From the NCBI RefSeq assembly GCF_001431525.1, contig NZ_LDJH01000012.1:1-64000 (forward strand): a stretch of DNA of 64,000 nucleotides. Reading direction: 5' to 3'. This document shows positions 63,073 through 64,000 of the stretch, piece by piece; position 1 is the first letter of the stretch, and each line of letters opens with the position of its first letter. Source of the stretch: Stenotrophomonas koreensis. Lineage in GTDB: Bacteria; Pseudomonadota; Gammaproteobacteria; Xanthomonadales; Xanthomonadaceae. The notes beneath the pieces were generated by a model. That model had not been told where the DNA came from. It did no database searches and saw only the letters and a list, made by a program, of their open reading frames with translations. The position numbers were made by a program, and so were the translations under genes.

Positions 63073-63960
63073 TCAGTCGCGTAGCCCCTGACGCAGGGCA
63101 TCGGCAATCAAGGGCGCCAGTGCGATGCGGTTGCTGGGGTGGGGCACCGCATCGGTGGAAGTGAAACGGGCAAACACCTGCTGCAGCGTTGCGTAGGCGC
63201 TGTCGTCCAGCAGTGCATGCACCACCACGCATTCCGGCGCCGGCAGGCCTTGGGCGATCAGCTGGCGGGCTGCCACCAGCAGGGTATGTCCGGAAGCGGC
63301 AATGTCATCGACCAGCACCGGGGTGTGGTCGCGCCAGTGGCCCAGCTCGGGCACCTGGAGGGTGACATCGCGGTCACCATGCCGGGTCTTGCGCAGCACC
63401 ACCGACGGCGCGCCGATACGTTCGGCGATGGCTGCTGCCCACTGCAGGCTTTCCTCGTCCGGGCCGATGATCAGCGGGCGGCTGACGTGGGCGGCGATCC
63501 AGTCGGCCAGCAGTGGTGCGGCATGCAGGGTGGTGGTCGGGATCGTATACAGCGCCGCCAGGCTGGGGTGGCGGTGCAGGTGCGGATCCACCGTGAGCAG
63601 GCTGTCGAAGGTGGCCGAGAGCACACGCGCAAAGCTGTACGAGCTGACCGCCTCGCCGGGCACGAAGCGTTTGTCCTGGCGCATGTAGGCCAGATACGGC
63701 GCGACCAGGTTCACTTCACGGGCGCCCAGTTCACGCGCGCAATCGGCAGCAAACAGCAGGGCCGCCAGGCCCGGGTCCGGATTGGCCAGGGTGCAGACCA
63801 GGTCCACCACCCGGCCGGCGGGGTCATCGGCCAGCCGCACATGGCTTTCGCCATCGGGAAAACGGCGGCTTTCGATGCGGCCCAGCGCAGCACCGGCATG
63901 GTGGGCCAGCTGGCTGGCGAAAACCTCGTTGCCCGGCAGGGGCAGGATCAGGCGTTGCAT
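63073..63960 (-). CDS. prs: Ribose-phosphate pyrophosphokinase-like protein
   Basis: A 295-aa PRPP-synthetase family member, slightly shorter than the ~315-aa housekeeping enzyme. It has FPDGESHVRL, the flexible-loop region PYLAYMRQDKRFVPGE and the PRPP-binding loop LVDDIAASGHT (217-227). Being in this operon and short, it may be a pathway-specific second copy rather than the essential one. First gene of the operon; the ATG is 40 bp from the window edge, so its promoter is not fully visible. The symbol is by family only. Confidence 0.88.
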   Translation of the reverse strand: MQRLILPLPGNEVFASQLAHHAGAALGRIESRRFPDGESHVRLADDPAGRVVDLVCTLANPDPGLAALLFAADCARELGAREVNLVAPYLAYMRQDKRFVPGEAVSSYSFARVLSATFDSLLTVDPHLHRHPSLAALYTIPTTTLHAAPLLADWIAAHVSRPLIIGPDEESLQWAAAIAERIGAPSVVLRKTRHGDRDVTLQVPELGHWRDHTPVLVDDIAASGHTLLVAARQLIAQGLPAPECVVVHALLDDSAYATLQQVFARFTSTDAVPHPSNRIALAPLIADALRQGLRD

Positions 63961-64000
63961 GGCTTGGCGGTTCCTTGTGGCATGGGTCCATCCTCGTGCT

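Overview
The window is 64 kb of GC-rich core chromosome, almost fully coding. It is most likely from a gammaproteobacterium of the Xanthomonadaceae (Stenotrophomonas/Xanthomonas-like). This rests on high GC, a chemotaxis cheR-cheD-cheB set beside an acyl-CoA ligase, a DksA with a very long basic tail, and several gene blocks in the order seen in other Gammaproteobacteria. The genus is an inference. I see no insertion sequence, prophage, CRISPR array, rRNA gene or replication origin.

Layout. (1) 1-8.4 kb, minus strand: acyl-CoA ligase, cheB-cheD-cheR with 4-bp overlaps, a small MCP, then hflD-mnmA-nudJ and a secreted YbjN-like protein. (2) 8.5-18.5 kb: clpS-clpA, infA-aat-trxB on the opposite strand, then ftsK-lolA-rarA-crcB. 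This is close to the E. coli clpS-to-rarA region and keeps N-degron making (Aat) beside N-degron destruction (ClpS/ClpA). (3) 18.5-26.4 kb, minus strand: a small unknown gene, dxs, an HNH protein, an acyl-CoA dehydrogenase, a lipoprotein, tRNA-Phe / tRNA-Ala / tRNA-Phe, each with its own promoter and terminator, and rnd. (4) 26.5-31.9 kb: an FGE-fold lipoprotein, an M48 protease, xseA and queG. (5) 31.9-39.4 kb: nnr-tsaE-amiB-mutL, a DUF1684 lipoprotein and a TraB/GumN protein. (6) 39.4-48.9 kb: phaR, phaB-gluQ, htpX, suhB diverging from trmJ, a PhnD-like binding protein overlapping a GGDEF-EAL enzyme, and epmB diverging from efp. (7) 49.7-53.2 kb: mtaD-ubiG-mupP and a squalene/phytoene-synthase-like gene. 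(8) 53.1-53.6 kb: a diverged tandem duplication carrying two terminators and inverted repeats. (9) 53.6-57.6 kb: an M23 peptidase, pyrC with yidD in frame ahead of it and no stop between, and dksA. (10) 57.8-64 kb: a four-gene minus-strand operon of a PRPP-synthetase-like protein, a divergent phosphoketolase-like enzyme, a beta-CASP metallo-hydrolase and an AMP-phosphorylase-type enzyme.

The last operon is the best candidate for an under-described system. Its parts would fit a route that breaks RNA or nucleotides into base plus phosphorylated ribose and passes the pentose to a phosphoketolase-type reaction. Other points worth checking are the DksA with a histone-H1-like tail and three zinc cysteines lost, the yidD-pyrC fusion frame, and the duplicated intergenic repeat at 53.1-53.6 kb. 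Many long antisense reading frames are by-products of high GC and were left out.
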